NCBI GenBank assembly: GCA_035578905.1
Contig: JAQJVL010001200.1
Span: 1-64,000, forward strand
Length of the DNA stretch: 64,000 nt
Reading direction: 5' to 3'
Source: Stictocephala bisonia
Taxonomy: Eukaryota > Arthropoda > Insecta > Hemiptera > Membracidae
In this document: one piece after another, positions 36,661 to 49,577 of the stretch
How the letters are laid out: each line of letters begins with the position of its first letter
How positions within the stretch are numbered: position 1 is the first letter of the stretch
The notes under the pieces: model-generated
Told to the model about the DNA's origin: nothing
Databases searched by the model: none
What the model saw: only the letters and a program-made list of their open reading frames with translations
Program-made: the position numbers and the translations under genes

Positions 36661-38283
36661 CAATTCTAACTGCCGATTGGAGGGTAAAAAAATATGAACA
36701 TTAGCAAAGAGTCTGGAAAATGCATAGATACCAAAAATACATATATAAGCCTAGGCTCTCTCTGCTTTAAATTTAATACATATCTCTCTTTAACGTCAAA
36801 ACCTCACGGCTTGGAACATTTGTATTTCTGTTGCAATGTATAGGTTATCCAACAAAATCTCTACACAGTATCAGATCATCCAAATCAAAATGGGCTGAAT
36901 TGATGCTTTAAGAGCCTTTGATAAAAAAAGTTTGTTCAATTACAATGTCTGTATATCAACTATTTAACACCTCCCAAATACTTCTTTCATTAAAATTATG
37001 TTCATAGTTATAAGTACATCACCTCAAAAATGTGAATTCGGGCTCTTTTGGTACATACACCACTAAAAATCTTTTTCCCGACTCTACCCAAATTTTAAAA
37101 ACAGACCCTTACATGACTGGTCTTGCTCATAATTTATTTTTACTACAAATTAGCAAATTTTATTTTAAATAATTAATGTTATATACTGTATGTTTGTTTT
37201 TATTTTAATACGACGTGAAATACAACGTCGTGTTTGGCATCTTATGTTTTTTAATATCACACGATTTATAAAACTGATTAACTTAATATACTTGCATGTA
37301 CTTTTACCCGCACGTTAAATATATAACAATCCAATCGCTACGATTGTACATACAGCAAGACACCGCACTCGCAGAATCGCGCTTCTACAACGTCCTGTAA
37401 TTATAGCCGTCCCATTCCAAACCATGGGGGGGGGGAGGTTAGTTAACATAGTATCAGATAATTTACAGTAACAATTTGTATTCTCAGCTACCAGTAGAAT
37501 ATTTGTATGGTTCCGTCATATGGTTTTGGCTGTTTCGAAGTCGGTTGCTATACGTAAACACTATAGGTGTAATAGAACTAAGTCTAGCATTAGTCAGAAA
37601 AATTTGAAAAAAAGAAGTTGCGGTCTACCGACTTCTGATTTGTATCAGTTATATTTATTTTGATATCTTCACATATATTTATTTAATATGCAATATAAAC
37701 TATTTCTGCTGCCAGTAGGCTATACTTATCTTTCTTATTGCAATGCTCAAGGGAAATTATTTATCTTAATATGAAGAAGTATGTATTGTATGAATTAATT
37801 TTATTATTTGACACACATTTTTAAATTACTTCGTTTGGATTACTGGATGCTTAAACAAATTATTATTTCTTATCTAAAGCATATATCTTACTTGCAGTAT
37901 TAAAGTTGTTGTAAAAATTATGTAACAGCAATACATTTGTAGCATTTTACAAATATGCAGTTCTCTGTTTTACAGGATTGGTTAAGTAGCTCTTGTTTGC
38001 CCTTCCACCATCACTCGCCTCATCACTACCCGTCGGTCATATCAAAGTTGCAAGATAAAGAAAAACTATTAGTAATTTTAGATGGAAACCATTGTAAAAC
38101 AAGTACAATATTGGAAAATAGATAAAAAAAACTAGTATGCCTTAATTTTTGGACCAAGGTTTATTGCCAAGTTTTAAACTTATCACATTTGCCTTAAACT
38201 GAAACAAAATAGTAACAAGTGTCAAAAGGAATATCTGAGCGAATAAACATTAGATTCGCGCAGATATTTATTACAGGTAATTG
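36661..38283. other. centre of the 8.1-kb element, no recognised features
   Basis: No convincing coding frame or repeat boundary. A run of 10 G lies at 37425-37434. It may be cargo or an insertion I cannot delimit. Confidence 0.35.
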
Positions 38284-39065
38284 TGCATTTTCTTGCCACC
38301 TCTGAAAATATAATTTCTTCCTTAAAAAGGTGTGAAATATGAGATTATATCTATTGAGATGGTTCGTTTCAACCACAGAAAACTCGATTTTACCGAAAAA
38401 TCAAAAAACTAGTTTTTGATCCAATAGTGAAAAGTCTAACTAGGCCTATTTTAAAAACCATTTTCTCAACAAAATTTGTTTGCAATCAGCATGTATGCAG
38501 AACACGTATGTATAGCAATTAGTTTTTCAGTAAAATTATTTTTTTAGGCAGAAAAATTTTTTTTTACTGACAACTATCCCTTAACCTATTCCAATTCTAT
38601 TTAATCACAATATTTCATAATTTCCATTAAATTTGAAAGCCTAGCCTTCATGAAGGCCTGCCGGCCATCACTCCAGCAGGAATATAGGTGAATTCAGTTT
38701 TTGTGATTAATAGTTGATGTTTAAGTTATAATGATCACGTAGGCCTAATGGCCACTAGCCACGATTCGCAGCAAAAGTAGTTTTTCATTATATCTCAAGA
38801 AATAATTGGAATATGACTAGACGAAATTAGTTTTCATATTTGTATTCAGCACATAACAACATACTAAGATAGAAAAAAAAGAGATTAAAATACCTACCAT
38901 TTAAATTAACAGAAATGTTAAAAATACTTGGAAGTTGTGAAATTGGTTTTTACGGATTTTTCGGTAAAAAAATTATATCCGCATATAATAAGCATATCTT
39001 GTGAAAATACAGCCAATTCCAAACACATTTTAAGCAACATTTTATAATTTTGTTAGGTGGCAAGT
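38284..39065 (+). repeat. complete copy of the CCACCT-ended repeat
   Basis: Left end TTTTCTTGCCACCTCTGAAA, right end (inverted) CTTGCCACCTAACAAAATT. About 780 bp, with CTTCATGAAGGCCTGCC and TAATGATCACGTAGG inside. Best delimited member of the family. Confidence 0.6.
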
Positions 39066-39729
39066 ATCACGACCTCATTTATACCTTTAAGTCGTTATAT
39101 TAGGTACGGTAATAGAAAACCAAATTCGTTGAAAAGTCAACGATACACTGCTGATACAATACAGTAACACCTGTGTCAGTGGGAGCATGGTCTCAACATG
39201 TCTGATTATTATTGTTAAACATTATTATATTTTTAATATTATCATTCTATATTACTTTTGTTTTGTTGCCATGTTGAACTACTATTTTTAACATGTAAAA
39301 CTGGTATACAAAGTACCGTGGGAAATAAAATGAAATTACAATATTACAAAATCACTACTAAACAACAAGGCCGAGAGGACTCGGAAGGATGTCAGGGAAA
39401 CAAATTAGGTTGAAGTGAGAGCAAGGCAGAGAGGGGTCAAGTGATTGTTTGTATGAGTAACTCGCAGTCAAAGGTACAGCTAGGGTTGCGCATCAGAATT
39501 CAATTGTACCTAATGCCAGCCGAACCACCTTATGAGAAGTTGTACCTATACAATGCTTAAAACCTCATTTAAAAATTATATTGATATCTCTAGGCCTTTG
39601 CATGATCAGATGAACATCAAATAAAGAACCCTAAACTAGGCTATTGACAGAAGATCATGAATGGGTCGTGAGCAATGTTAAACTCTCAACTGCTAGGCCT
39701 AGGTGCTTTTTTCAGAGCTTCGCAAATCT
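39066..39729. other. no recognised features
   Basis: AT-rich, short frames only. Lies between the repeat copy and the start of the right inverted arm. Confidence 0.35.
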
Positions 39730-39983
39730 TTTATGTAAAAATCATTAAAAATACTAAATATGATCCAAATGTAAATGTTATCATATCATTTTTCTTCTCA
39801 AGAACTGAACATTCATAAACTACCATCAAAACTTACAAAAAAAATTATAAATGATTATTGTTTAAAATAGACTAAAAAATATGAAAATATTGTGCGTAAA
39901 TTATAACTTACAACCCTCCTTAGGAGCACTAAATAATGTTTGTAAATAATTCCAAGATAGCCAAATTGTTTTTAATTTATTTT

Positions 39984-40264
39984 ATTTTTTTTATTTATTT
40001 ATTTATTCATAAGACGCCGATCGTCAAGATATGGGCGAATATGGATTTCGAATGAGTGTGATGAGTGTAGATGAGCGAATGTAGTCATTGTTACAAACTA
40101 AGGCCGACTATTCCTTAGAAAGTGTCATTAATTAATAGCCCAATGACAAATGAAAAGCCGGTGATTATCAGCTGATCCTTCTCAAAATGTATTGACTCTG
40201 ATTGGGATCGAACTGAGAACCTTTAGCACATGAAGCTGGGATTGAATCAACTACGCTACCGACC
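39984..40264 (-). mobile_element. tRNA-derived SINE, copy 1
   Basis: Inverted copy of the SINE at 57720-58003. The head at 40264-40195 has an A box (TAGCGTAGTTGA-like) and a B box (GTTCGATCCC), and the tail is TAAATAAATAAA-type. Flanked by AATTTATTT on both sides (39974-39982, 40265-40273). It splits a sequence that is continuous near 35660 (TTTGGCTATCTTGGAATTAT side to TAGTGCACTA side), which dates it after the inverted arm. Confidence 0.85.
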
Positions 40265-43040
40265 AATTTATTTAGTGCACTATAATAATATGTTATTAGG
40301 TTTTAGATATAAACTACTAGGTTATTTTTAATTTATTGTTTTTCTAAAATGAAAAATGTGCGAAGTTACAGTATGATTATAGGTAGTACAAATAATAATT
40401 TTTAAAAAATCCATTGAATAACCGAGACAAGAAAAAGTTTAAGAAAAATAGTCGTATTATACCCGTAAACAAATTTGTATATTTTTAGTTTATAGGGGAA
40501 AATAAACATTTTACCACAGAAACGAAAAATGTCTGTAAAAAATTACATAACAATCCAAAAATAAGAAGTATGTACAAATTTTTATAATTTTTTTGCTAGG
40601 CCTAAACATAATACTTACTTTATTAGAATAATCTTACTTTATTAGCTACAAGAAAATGTATAATATATGAAAATATTCAATAAAGTATACAATTAATAAC
40701 ACCATTTAACTCAGTGTGCACAAATTGAATGCATGGCAAGTACTAAAACTTGATATATAACATATTTATGAATAGAAATATACAAGAATTGTTAGATTAC
40801 AGCCAAAATAAAGTCTGAACAACAACTTTTATCAACAACATAAATTATGGCGTTTCTCAATTTTGGATAGCAAATAAGGGTAAACAACATTTTTGTAATA
40901 TACCCAATTCACCTTAAACATCGTAATTTCTTTTGTTGGATAGAGTATTTCATTCTCTGCAGACTGACATTTACTACGCCTTATTCCGTCTTCTGTTTAT
41001 TCTTCAGTCATGCGACAAACATGGGCCATTTTCTAACTCCCTACCTCCGCGCCAGGCGGGAATTGAGCAGAAGTTTCTTGAAGCACATTTTAGTTTTATT
41101 TCCTACATTTATAAAAAAATTATTAACCCATTGTGGATCAAAGATGTGGCCCTCACATTTCACGCCGAGTGAACCAATAGCTCAACGATGTGATGTAGAC
41201 GTCACGGCACTTGTTGTTTAGTTACGCCACTCAGCTCTCAGTCAGTGTTACAATGCACCCATTTGTTTTAAGGGACTTATCTGTCCGTCTCCTTATCTTT
41301 GTTAACGTTTCCTATCACTGTTGTCTCGACTTTTCATTTAAGTTTGGGGAATTTTGTCCTTGCGTTCGGTCTTATCCTTTTGACGTGTTTCTGATTTCCA
41401 GTAAAATGGAGAATAAATTGCGATCGCCCGAATTAAATAGCCTAGACTATTAATATAGTCAGTGTAATGTTTATGTAAATTAAATAACGACAAAACATAC
41501 GGAATTTGTGAGTGCACTGGGCCGGCAAGGCAGATATAGAGCTGTGCAAATTTAATTCGTACTGCTAGGCCCGGCGCACCCCACACTACGCGATTCCCAA
41601 TGAATTAAAAATCTAAAATGTACATGTAGAACAGAACATTCTGTGTTGATTGGTCCCAACTTCGTCGTTTGCTTGATGATGAACATGTTTTGTTCATTTT
41701 AATTCAAAAGCACAAATTACGCCTTTCCTAGCTTTAAGTGACCTTGTGAACAGCATAAATTATGTCGTTCCTCACGATCTAGGGTTAACTATTGAGACCA
41801 ATTATTTCAATACCACTGTGTTATTTGTGACAAACTGAGTTTAAAATGATATGTGTGTCTTAGATTTTACTATCCCTTGTCTTATGGCTGAATTTAGGCC
41901 TACCCTACATAAATCTATCTACAGGGCCGGATTTCCCAATAGGCCCGGACCTATGGGCGCAAGCTCCCAGAAAGCGCACGGCCAAGAAAAAAATTTTTTT
42001 TAAATCTAAAAATAAGTATTTATAACTCAAAATATTTTTTAATTCATTTTTAAAAATCTGACTAGTAAAGCATTCTGATTTAGAAGTTTACTGGAACAAA
42101 TAAAGGTTCGTAATGTTTCAATATTGTTCATCTATTTTTCACTATTATGCATCAACTTCGTTAAAACATTGATCTCAAACACGGTGAGAATTGGTTGTAG
42201 AGATGTCGTCGAGCTTTACACATCTAAATTGCGACTGCCAGCCCTATGCAACTCCCATGTTCCTTGTATAGATAGAGGAGGGTGACCATCTTGGAGACGC
42301 CAAATAACTACAGATTGCTCCATGATTCCTCCACCTTAGGCCTCGCCAGGAGACTTTGCCTTTTGCCTCTGTAAAACTACTGCCTCGCCAGGGTGCTCTG
42401 TTAAAGGCCTCTTTGTGGAACTCGGCCTATGGCCTTGCGGTGGAAAGTACGGCCTGTAGCTTCACAAAGGCACTCTGCTAGTCTCATTTTTGAGTCTCAG
42501 CAGGTCGCCTCGTGAAGGAGATCGGCCTACAGATTCTTAACCAATTTGACCATAAATTTTGGTTTAAGGGGCAGTGGAGCCCATAATCAATGTCTTCTCT
42601 ACAATCTGTTGGTATATTAGTAATTAATTGAATAAAAACTTTAATTTGATACCCCACTTGGGTGTATTAGTTAAAAATTACCGAATTTTAGATTTTAGAG
42701 CAAATTTTTTTATTTGAGGTGCAGAGGCTTTAAATATTATCTCTTCCAAAATACAATTATATACAGTAATGTTATTTGGGAGATAAATACCCCCCAATAA
42801 CATATTTTTTTTTAATACCCCCAAATACCTTTTTTTAGTTTTTAGCACTTGAAAAAGGTTTGGGTTTTACCAAATCGAAACGTCGTGATTGGTAATTTTC
42901 ACGTAATGATGGCAAATGTCCAACTACCTTTGTCTCCCTCACCCTTAATTAATTGCCCTTTTCTATATCTGATGGTATATTAGGATTCAAGAGAAAAATA
43001 GCTTTAGTTTGTTACCCCAATTGAGAAGATAACATCAGTA

Positions 43041-43865
43041 TTAACCTTTAGAGCGCCTTTTTCACAATGCCTATTTTCCATTAAGCGCTTATTTATTGTA
43101 AAAAAATCAAAATTATATTTTTTAATAGCTCATTTTTTTTTTTATTATGTATCTAGGTAAATAAAAGATATGATGTTTTAAAACTTTTATTAGCTTACTT
43201 TACCTTTTTTTTATATGTGAATATGTAAATAAGCAAACTTTTACTTGAAAGTAAGTCTCAGGCATAGATCACTTATACTGTATGAATCAATACAAAATAT
43301 TATTACTAACAATAAAATATGTATAATTGAGTATATTTACTTGTACATAAACTGATCAAGACATGGCCTTCACATAACACATATAGTAAAAACTAAGTAA
43401 ATACATATAGCACTTGAATACAATTCATTTAGTACCTTCTACAAAATCAGAATCTGCCGGATTATTTATATTGACACTTAAAACTAATAAATTATTAACA
43501 TATATTAAACTTAAGTAATTGATAAATCAACTAAATACACAGTTTCAAAGCTGTAAGGCGGTGGACAATGACAACCGCTCAGCTCGACAGTAGCTGCATG
43601 TATATGCTTGTGGCATTGGGCGGTGCAGCAGAAATGTACACTGCCAGACAAAAACCAGTCTCGTAGTGATTGACAGGCCAACAAAAGGTCGCGAGTTGCA
43701 TGATGATGATCTCTCATGAGTCACCGCCCATAACCAAAACGAACTACAGCATTAAATTAGAAACATTACCTACGAAAATAATATTTTTATAATTATTAAA
43801 CATATTTGCACTTACGGCGTTTAGAGCAAAGTCAAAATATGCCCTTAGGGCGTGGTAAGGGTTAA
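43041..43865. mobile_element. TTAA-bounded MITE (GCCCTTAGGGC type)
   Basis: TTAA at 43041-43044 and 43862-43865. Ends TTAACCTTTAGAGCGCC and, inverted, TTAACCCTTACCACGCCC. Palindrome GCCCTTAGGGC lies at 43841-43851. No coding sequence. Confidence 0.6.
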
Positions 43866-43879
43866 AAAATGTTACATTC

Positions 43880-44536
43880 TTAACCCTTATAGTGCCGGGC
43901 CATTTTTGCATTTCCTATACGAAAAGTACCAGGCCAATTTTGGCAAAAATGTAAGGTTCCAGGTAAAAATTTATAGAATCCATGTTTTTAGTCATATTTA
44001 TATAAATTCTTTTTTAAATGAAAGAGCAATAAGTGGTCTATAGAGCTATGTATATATATTTAACCTTTCTCTGTAATAAATTTTATTTTTTTCTAAAAAC
44101 CTTGAGAAAAAAAAATTTGTTATATTTTTTTCAAGTTTGATGTTAGTTATAATTTTATTTTAGAATATTGTCCTGAACGGCATTTTATAGAGCATTTAAA
44201 ACTGAACTAATACATATAATTTCATTTACTATACTTCTAAAATTATCTCTTTACAAAATTATAACTAAAACATTACAAATTGGTTGCTAAGCGACATACT
44301 GGCGGATTGTTGAAAACTGCCGCCGTAAATATGAACAGTTACGTCATCTAGACACAGTCCAAGAGCGAAACTGCGTGCATTGCATTGGCAAAGCGTCTGG
44401 TATTATTCTGGCGGCCATTTAATAAAACATAACGATGCAATATAACAAATACAGCGCATCTCTCACAGCGACGCTGGCATTTCTTGCACTAGTAAGGGGG
44501 GTCGCTGACAGCGATTCCCGGCACTATAAGGGTTAA
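43880..44536. mobile_element. TTAA-bounded MITE (AGTGCCGGG type)
   Basis: TTAA at 43880-43883 and 44533-44536. Both ends read TTAACCCTTATAGTGCCGGG, identical over 20 bases. Palindrome TCGCTGACAGCGA lies at 44502-44514. It starts only 14 bases after the previous TTAA element. Small open frames inside are not gene-like. Confidence 0.85.
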
Positions 44537-44929
44537 ACATTTCAGTTTTAGGCCCCCGATACCCCAAGTTTTTGGCTGAAATTTGCATACAAGATGTGCA
44601 TTTGTTACGTGTGTAGAACTGTGAAGGTTTGAAACTTTTATTCGAGATTTTACACAAGTTAGGGCTGAAATACTACTTTTTTGTGATTTTTCCCATAAGA
44701 AATACATTGGGCAGTTTTGGGGGGTTAAAAAGGCTGCTATTCCTGCACTATAAAGAATTTATCAAAATCCCTTCATATTGCACGCCTACAATATAGGCTC
44801 AATCATCCTACAAAATTTCAGCCTCGAAGGTTAAAAGAGTTTTTGAGAAACGGTGATCAGTGAGTCAAGTGGCATTTGGCTTTTATATATCTATTAGTTT
44901 TTATTTATTTATTTGAGTCCAGCTCCGAC

Positions 44930-44985
44930 AGTCGAGCCGATAAGACGTCTGCCTTATCTCTCCGATACGCAGGTTGTTTCTGGTG
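44930..44985 (+). repeat. tRNA-like head in the LINE D leader
   Basis: GTCGAGCCGATAAGACGTCT resembles the 5' part of a class II (Ser/Leu-like) tRNA with A box, and GATACGCAGGTT resembles a degraded B-box side. It may be a SINE head or an internal pol III-like promoter captured at the LINE 5' end. Not a functional tRNA gene. Confidence 0.35.
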
Positions 44986-45051
44986 CACACATCCTTTCAT
45001 GTCGCAAAGTGTTATTTAGTATTTTCAAAGTGTTTAATTAACTTAGTTAAA

Positions 45052-45892
45052 ATGTCATTTTTCTGTGGCGTCTGCAACCAGGAGTGTAGTGCTAATGATA
45101 TAAAATGCAGTGGTTTTTGTGATCGGTTGTTTCATAGTGACTGTATAAAAGAAGATCTTGAGAATAAAAAAACCCGATCGAATTGGAAATGTAAGGATTG
45201 TCGCTGTTCATCTAAGTCTTCGAATAGTGAAACTGGTTCAAGTACACCATCTTTAACGAAGGACTTCCTAATAAAAGTTATGGAAGATTTTAAACTTGAA
45301 ATTTTCAAAGAACTAAAGGACTCCCGAAAAGTAACCAATCAACTTGCCGAATCAGTCCAATTTGTCTCAAACAAAGTAGACACGGCAAATGAACTAATGA
45401 CAGATGTCAAGCGTGAGATTGCCTTAGTGAGGAAAGAGAATGAAGAACTCCGTGCTGCCAATAAAGAACTGAATAGTGTAGTGGACGATCTAAGATACAG
45501 GATCCGTACGCTGGAGCAGTATACCCATACAAATAATCTGGAAATTAACGAACGTGGAACTTCACGATGACCTCGTCGAGGCGGTTCACAGAGTGCCCTC
45601 ATTTAATAAAAATCGCACCCCAGCGCTAATCGTCCGATTCCGAGCAAGAACGACGAGGGACCTACTTCTAGACAAGTATAGAGAGAAGAGATCGTTGGAT
45701 GCCAAAGAGGTAAATAAAGCTTTCCCTAGTCAGAAAATTTATGTAAACGAACATTTGTCTCCCGACAAACAGTTTTTAATTGCACTCATGAAGAAGTGTA
45801 AGGACACAGGCTATGCATTTGTGTGGTCTCGTGAAGGGAAGTTTTTTATAAAAAAAGCTCGAGGTGAAAAAACAATAAAATTAACAATTTAA
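45052..45892 (+). pseudogene. LINE D ORF1: PHD finger, coiled coil, RNA-binding domain
   Basis: About 280 residues if one frameshift near 45550 is ignored. I start at the ATG at 45052 (MSFFCGVCNQECS), because the finger begins there. Residues ~4-45 form a PHD-type zinc finger: CGVC, CSGFC, FHSDC and WKCKDC. Residues ~85-165 are a heptad-rich coiled coil ending in LRYRIRTLEQYTHTNNLEIN, the conserved lead-in to the ORF1 RNA-recognition/C-terminal domain. The second frame gives HDDLVEAVHRVPSFNK and IYVNEHLSPDKQFLIALMKK. Such ORF1 proteins trimerise and bind element RNA. The single frameshift means it is only recently dead. Confidence 0.8.
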
Positions 45893-46030
45893 GGGAGTTG
45901 GAAAATCTTAAGTAAAATGGTAGTAATTTTATTTTCTGATGTATGATTTCACAAAGTTTTTGGGTTAATAAAATAAGAGTAGTTAGATTAAAAGTTATCA
46001 GTTTAGTTATATGTTATTTTTATATTCTTT

Positions 46031-48880
46031 ATGTTGTATGATAATATTAAGTCTTTCAGTTTTGATTATATAAATAGCGATTTCTATAACCCTGTAAATA
46101 TAAATAATAGACCATTATCGTTCATATACACAAATATAAGAAGTATGCGAGTCAATTTTAATCTGTTTGTGTTAGAAATTGAGCAAATAAAAACAAAATT
46201 AGATTTCATAATTTTAACTGAAATATGGATAAAAAATGATGAAGTTGAACTATATAACATTCCAGGCTATACACTATATTCATGCTGTAATGAAAATTAC
46301 CGAGCAGGTGGAGTCTTATGTTATGTAAATGATATTTTTAGCACTAGCTCGTTAGATATATATATGTAAACTACAGACATTGTAGTTGTAGACATTAAAG
46401 TTACTAACAATTGTTTTTTTTTTAAGTTATGCTGCATATACAGGCTACAAAGTTTCCAGGAAACTCATTATATAGATGAATTAGAAAATATGCTACAACA
46501 AATCAAAAGTAATGTGATATACATTGGCGATATAAACATAAATTTACTCGACAATAAAATGCAAACTCAAAGGTATTGCAATTTATTAAATAATCATGGG
46601 TTTGTATCTGCAATGGTTCTACCAACTAGGGTAACTACAACTTCTCAGACATGTATTGATCACATTTTCATAAGAAATAAGCTAGTTGAGTTATTTAAAA
46701 GCGCAAAATTTGACATAGGATTAACTGACCATTGTATATTAGGATTAACATTCGAAATAAATACTGCTCTTGTCTCTGGTAAAAATAAAATGTCACTTTC
46801 AAACGTTGTAATTGACTATAACTTAGTCAGAACAACATTAAAGAGCACTCAATGAAACGAAATTTATTCAGATAACAATGTGAACTCCTGTTACAATAAG
46901 TTTATAGAAAAATTAAGTTATATTGTAGAAAATAGTGCTAAAAAAAGATATAGTAATAATAAGCTTTGTAAAGCCAGAATAAAAAGTCACTGGATAACTC
47001 CCAGTATTGTATACAAGTTAAATAGAAAAAATAAATTATTCAAAATTTTCAAACGTAGGCCATATGATGTAAATTTTGTAAATTATTATAATAAATTCTG
47101 TTCAAACTTAAAATTAGAAATAGACCATACTAAAAATTTATATTTTGGAAGTGTAATAAATAGATGTAATGGAGACCCCACACAACAGTGGAGAATTATA
47201 AACAACTTAACTGGGTCAGTGAAGGATAAGAATGTAGATAAGATAACCTAGACAACAATACTATTGTTACTGAACCAGCTGTCATTGCAGACATGATAAA
47301 CAAACATCTAATTGAAGTACAGTCTGGAACTTCCAATACCATTGGTTCTCAACCTGACATTTTATATCAAAGACCGGAATCATTTTTTATTACTCCAATT
47401 GTAAAAACTGAGATATTAGATATAAAAAAATCTAAAGAATAAAAAGTCAACTGGGCATGACAACATAAGTACAGAATTGATAAAAAATGTTGCTGAAGAG
47501 ATTGCTCCAGTACTAGTTTACATTATAAATTTAAGTATAAGCTTAGGAATTTTTCCTGATAAATTGAAGCAGTGTTGTAAACCCAATTTTTAAAAACCAA
47601 ACTCCTTACACATTAATAATATACGACCTATAAGCATACTCTGCGTCTTCTCTAAGGTCATTGAAAAAGTAATTAATAACAGGCTTGTCAAATATTTAAA
47701 TAGTTTTTCTTTTATCAGTAAAAATCAATATGGTTTTACAAAAGGTAAGTCCACGGAAGACGCCTTGTTAATGTTTCAGATCATATTTATAACGGTTTTA
47801 ATAACAACAATAAAATTACAGGAATTTTTGTTGATTTTAAAAATGCTGTCGATTTGGTAAACCATAGTATTTTACTGAGAAAAATGGAAGCTATTGGCAT
47901 AAGAGGATTAGCATTAAAATGGTTTGAGAGTTTTCTTTCCGGAAGAATGCAGCAAGTAAAAGTCGGAGATCATTTAAGCTCACACTTTAGTGTAAAGGCA
48001 GGTGTTCCGCAAGGATCAGTGCTTTCAGCAACATTTTCCTCGTTTTCATCAATGACTTACTTGAGCAACCTTTTTATGGACATATTAGTGCCTTTGCGGA
48101 TGACATAGCATTTTTCTATACACAAAAAAAGTAGATATTATAGAGAAAAATATTCAGGAAGACTTAAAAAAAACTTAGACAATGGTCCACCCGGAATCAG
48201 ATGATTGTAAATGTTAGTAAAACAAAATACGTTAATTTTGACCTTAGAGGTTTTAACTTCCAAAATCCAATTGTTTATCATGATCTTCAATGTGTTCATA
48301 ATATTTGTAACTGTCAAATTATAGAAAAAGTAAATAATTTCAAGTATCTAGGTTTAATTTTTGATGAAAAAATTTCATGGGAATATCATATAACTAATTT
48401 ACATAATAGATTAAAGTATAGCATTAGAAAGTTTTATTTCCTAAGAAATGTCTGTGACCCCTCTCTAATGCGTGTTTTATATTTTGCGCTTATTCACTCA
48501 CAACTACAATACGGAATTGCTTGCTGGGCTGGAACATTCAAAACTTTTATTGATAAGTAAAGAGTCACACAAAATCACTATATACGTATTATAACAAAAA
48601 ATAAATTAAGAGATAGCGCATTTCCTCTATACAAGCAGTTAGGTATCCTTCCAGTTCAACATCTCTATGCTTTTAAAGTTTTGAGAATTTTCTATATCAG
48701 AAGTGGTAATAATGGTACAACAAATTTATATCATTGTACAAGAAGTAACAATCAAAGAAATTTTACAACACCGAGAGTCAATATATCAGTTTATAGAAAA
48801 TCTTACGAGTACAATGGTCCAAATTTTTTTTAATAAACTCCCAATTGGCATAAAAGAAATAAACAATCTTACATGTTTTT
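46031..48880 (+). pseudogene. LINE D ORF2: endonuclease and reverse transcriptase (broken)
   Basis: APE endonuclease motifs: IYTNIRSMRVNF, LDFIILTEIWI (catalytic Glu), YIGDININLLDN and GLTDHCILGL. The linker is long (WITPSIVYKLNRKNKLFK, TQQWRIINNLTG). RT motifs: IRPISILCVFSKVIEK-like sequence near 47620, YGFTKGKSTEDALL, VDFKNAVDLVNHSIL (first Asp), AGVPQGSVLSA and FADDIAFFY (catalytic DD). The C-terminus is LIHSQLQYGIACWAG. It has several stops and frameshifts, for example near 46368, 46852, 47250 and 48100. Catalytic residues survive despite the breaks. Confidence 0.85.
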
Positions 48881-49577
48881 GAATAAAAGTTAAAATATGG
48901 CTCTTATCACTCCCAGACATATATCTTTCTTGAACAGAAGCTTAATTTGATTTTATACCTATAGTTTTTGTAACAGCGTTGCATAAAAATTAATTTAGTA
49001 TAATTTAAATGTATTAATAGAGATAATGTAAAATGTGTATGTTACATAAAGTTTAATATACTAATTATATAACTGTTGTAACATAATTTTTGTATATAGA
49101 ATTTTTCACTTATTTGTATACCGTACGTAGCCTAAATTTTTTATTTTGATATATTATATTTATATTAGCTGTAAAAGAAAAATTACATTATATTTTAGAC
49201 ATGTGTTATGTATGTACATTATGGGCTGTAGTAGTCGGCTTAAAATGGTTGTCTGCAGACGCTGCGGAGAATGGCAGCGTTGTATTTAAAGTGTAAATAT
49301 TAGGACTGGATTCGTAATTTTAGTTTTAAATGTATGTTTAAGTTTTGTAACTCTGGCCACATTACTGGAGAAGTGGTCAGTGACATTTCCCTTTTAGTTA
49401 AATGTGATTTTATGTGTAATCTATAGATGAAATAAATCATTATTTCATTTTCCCAAATGACCAAGTTGAACCAAACCAAATCTTTTGATAGTATATTAAC
49501 AGTATTTTGCAAGCCCAGAACCCAGTAAATTCTTTTTAAAAAACTTGCAATGGTAAAATTCCATCGTGGAGTGATGT

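Larger units (their letters stand above)
33689..41788. mobile_element. 8.1-kb TTAA element with ~2-kb inverted arms
   Basis: TTAA at 33689-33692 and 41785-41788. Ends TTAACCCTAGATCGCGAGGA and (inverted) TTAACCCTAGATCGTGAGGA. Inverted similarity continues, with gaps, to about 36150 on the left and from 39730 on the right: CATAATTTATG-type palindromes, ACATTTTCTTGTAGCTAATA, TAGTGCACTAAATAA and GTAAATGTTATCATATC are found in both arms. The arms are roughly 75-80% alike by eye. No transposase. The centre (36180-39065) holds other repeats, and the right arm a SINE. The TTAACCCTAG start resembles canonical piggyBac ends. Confidence 0.78.
44918..49445 (+). mobile_element. LINE D with PHD-finger ORF1
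   Basis: A nearly complete non-LTR retrotransposon: leader, ORF1 (45052-45892), ORF2 with endonuclease and RT (46031-48880), and a 3' UTR ending in AAATAAATCATTATTTCA near 49445. The start is approximate. It lies inside the hAT-type element. ORF1 type and RT motifs place it in the Jockey/CR1 superfamily; the clade is undetermined. Confidence 0.75.

Noticed and set aside
43852..44707. Short open frames (62-72 codons) around the TTAA elements
   Set aside because: They span element ends and TIRs and have no recognisable domain.
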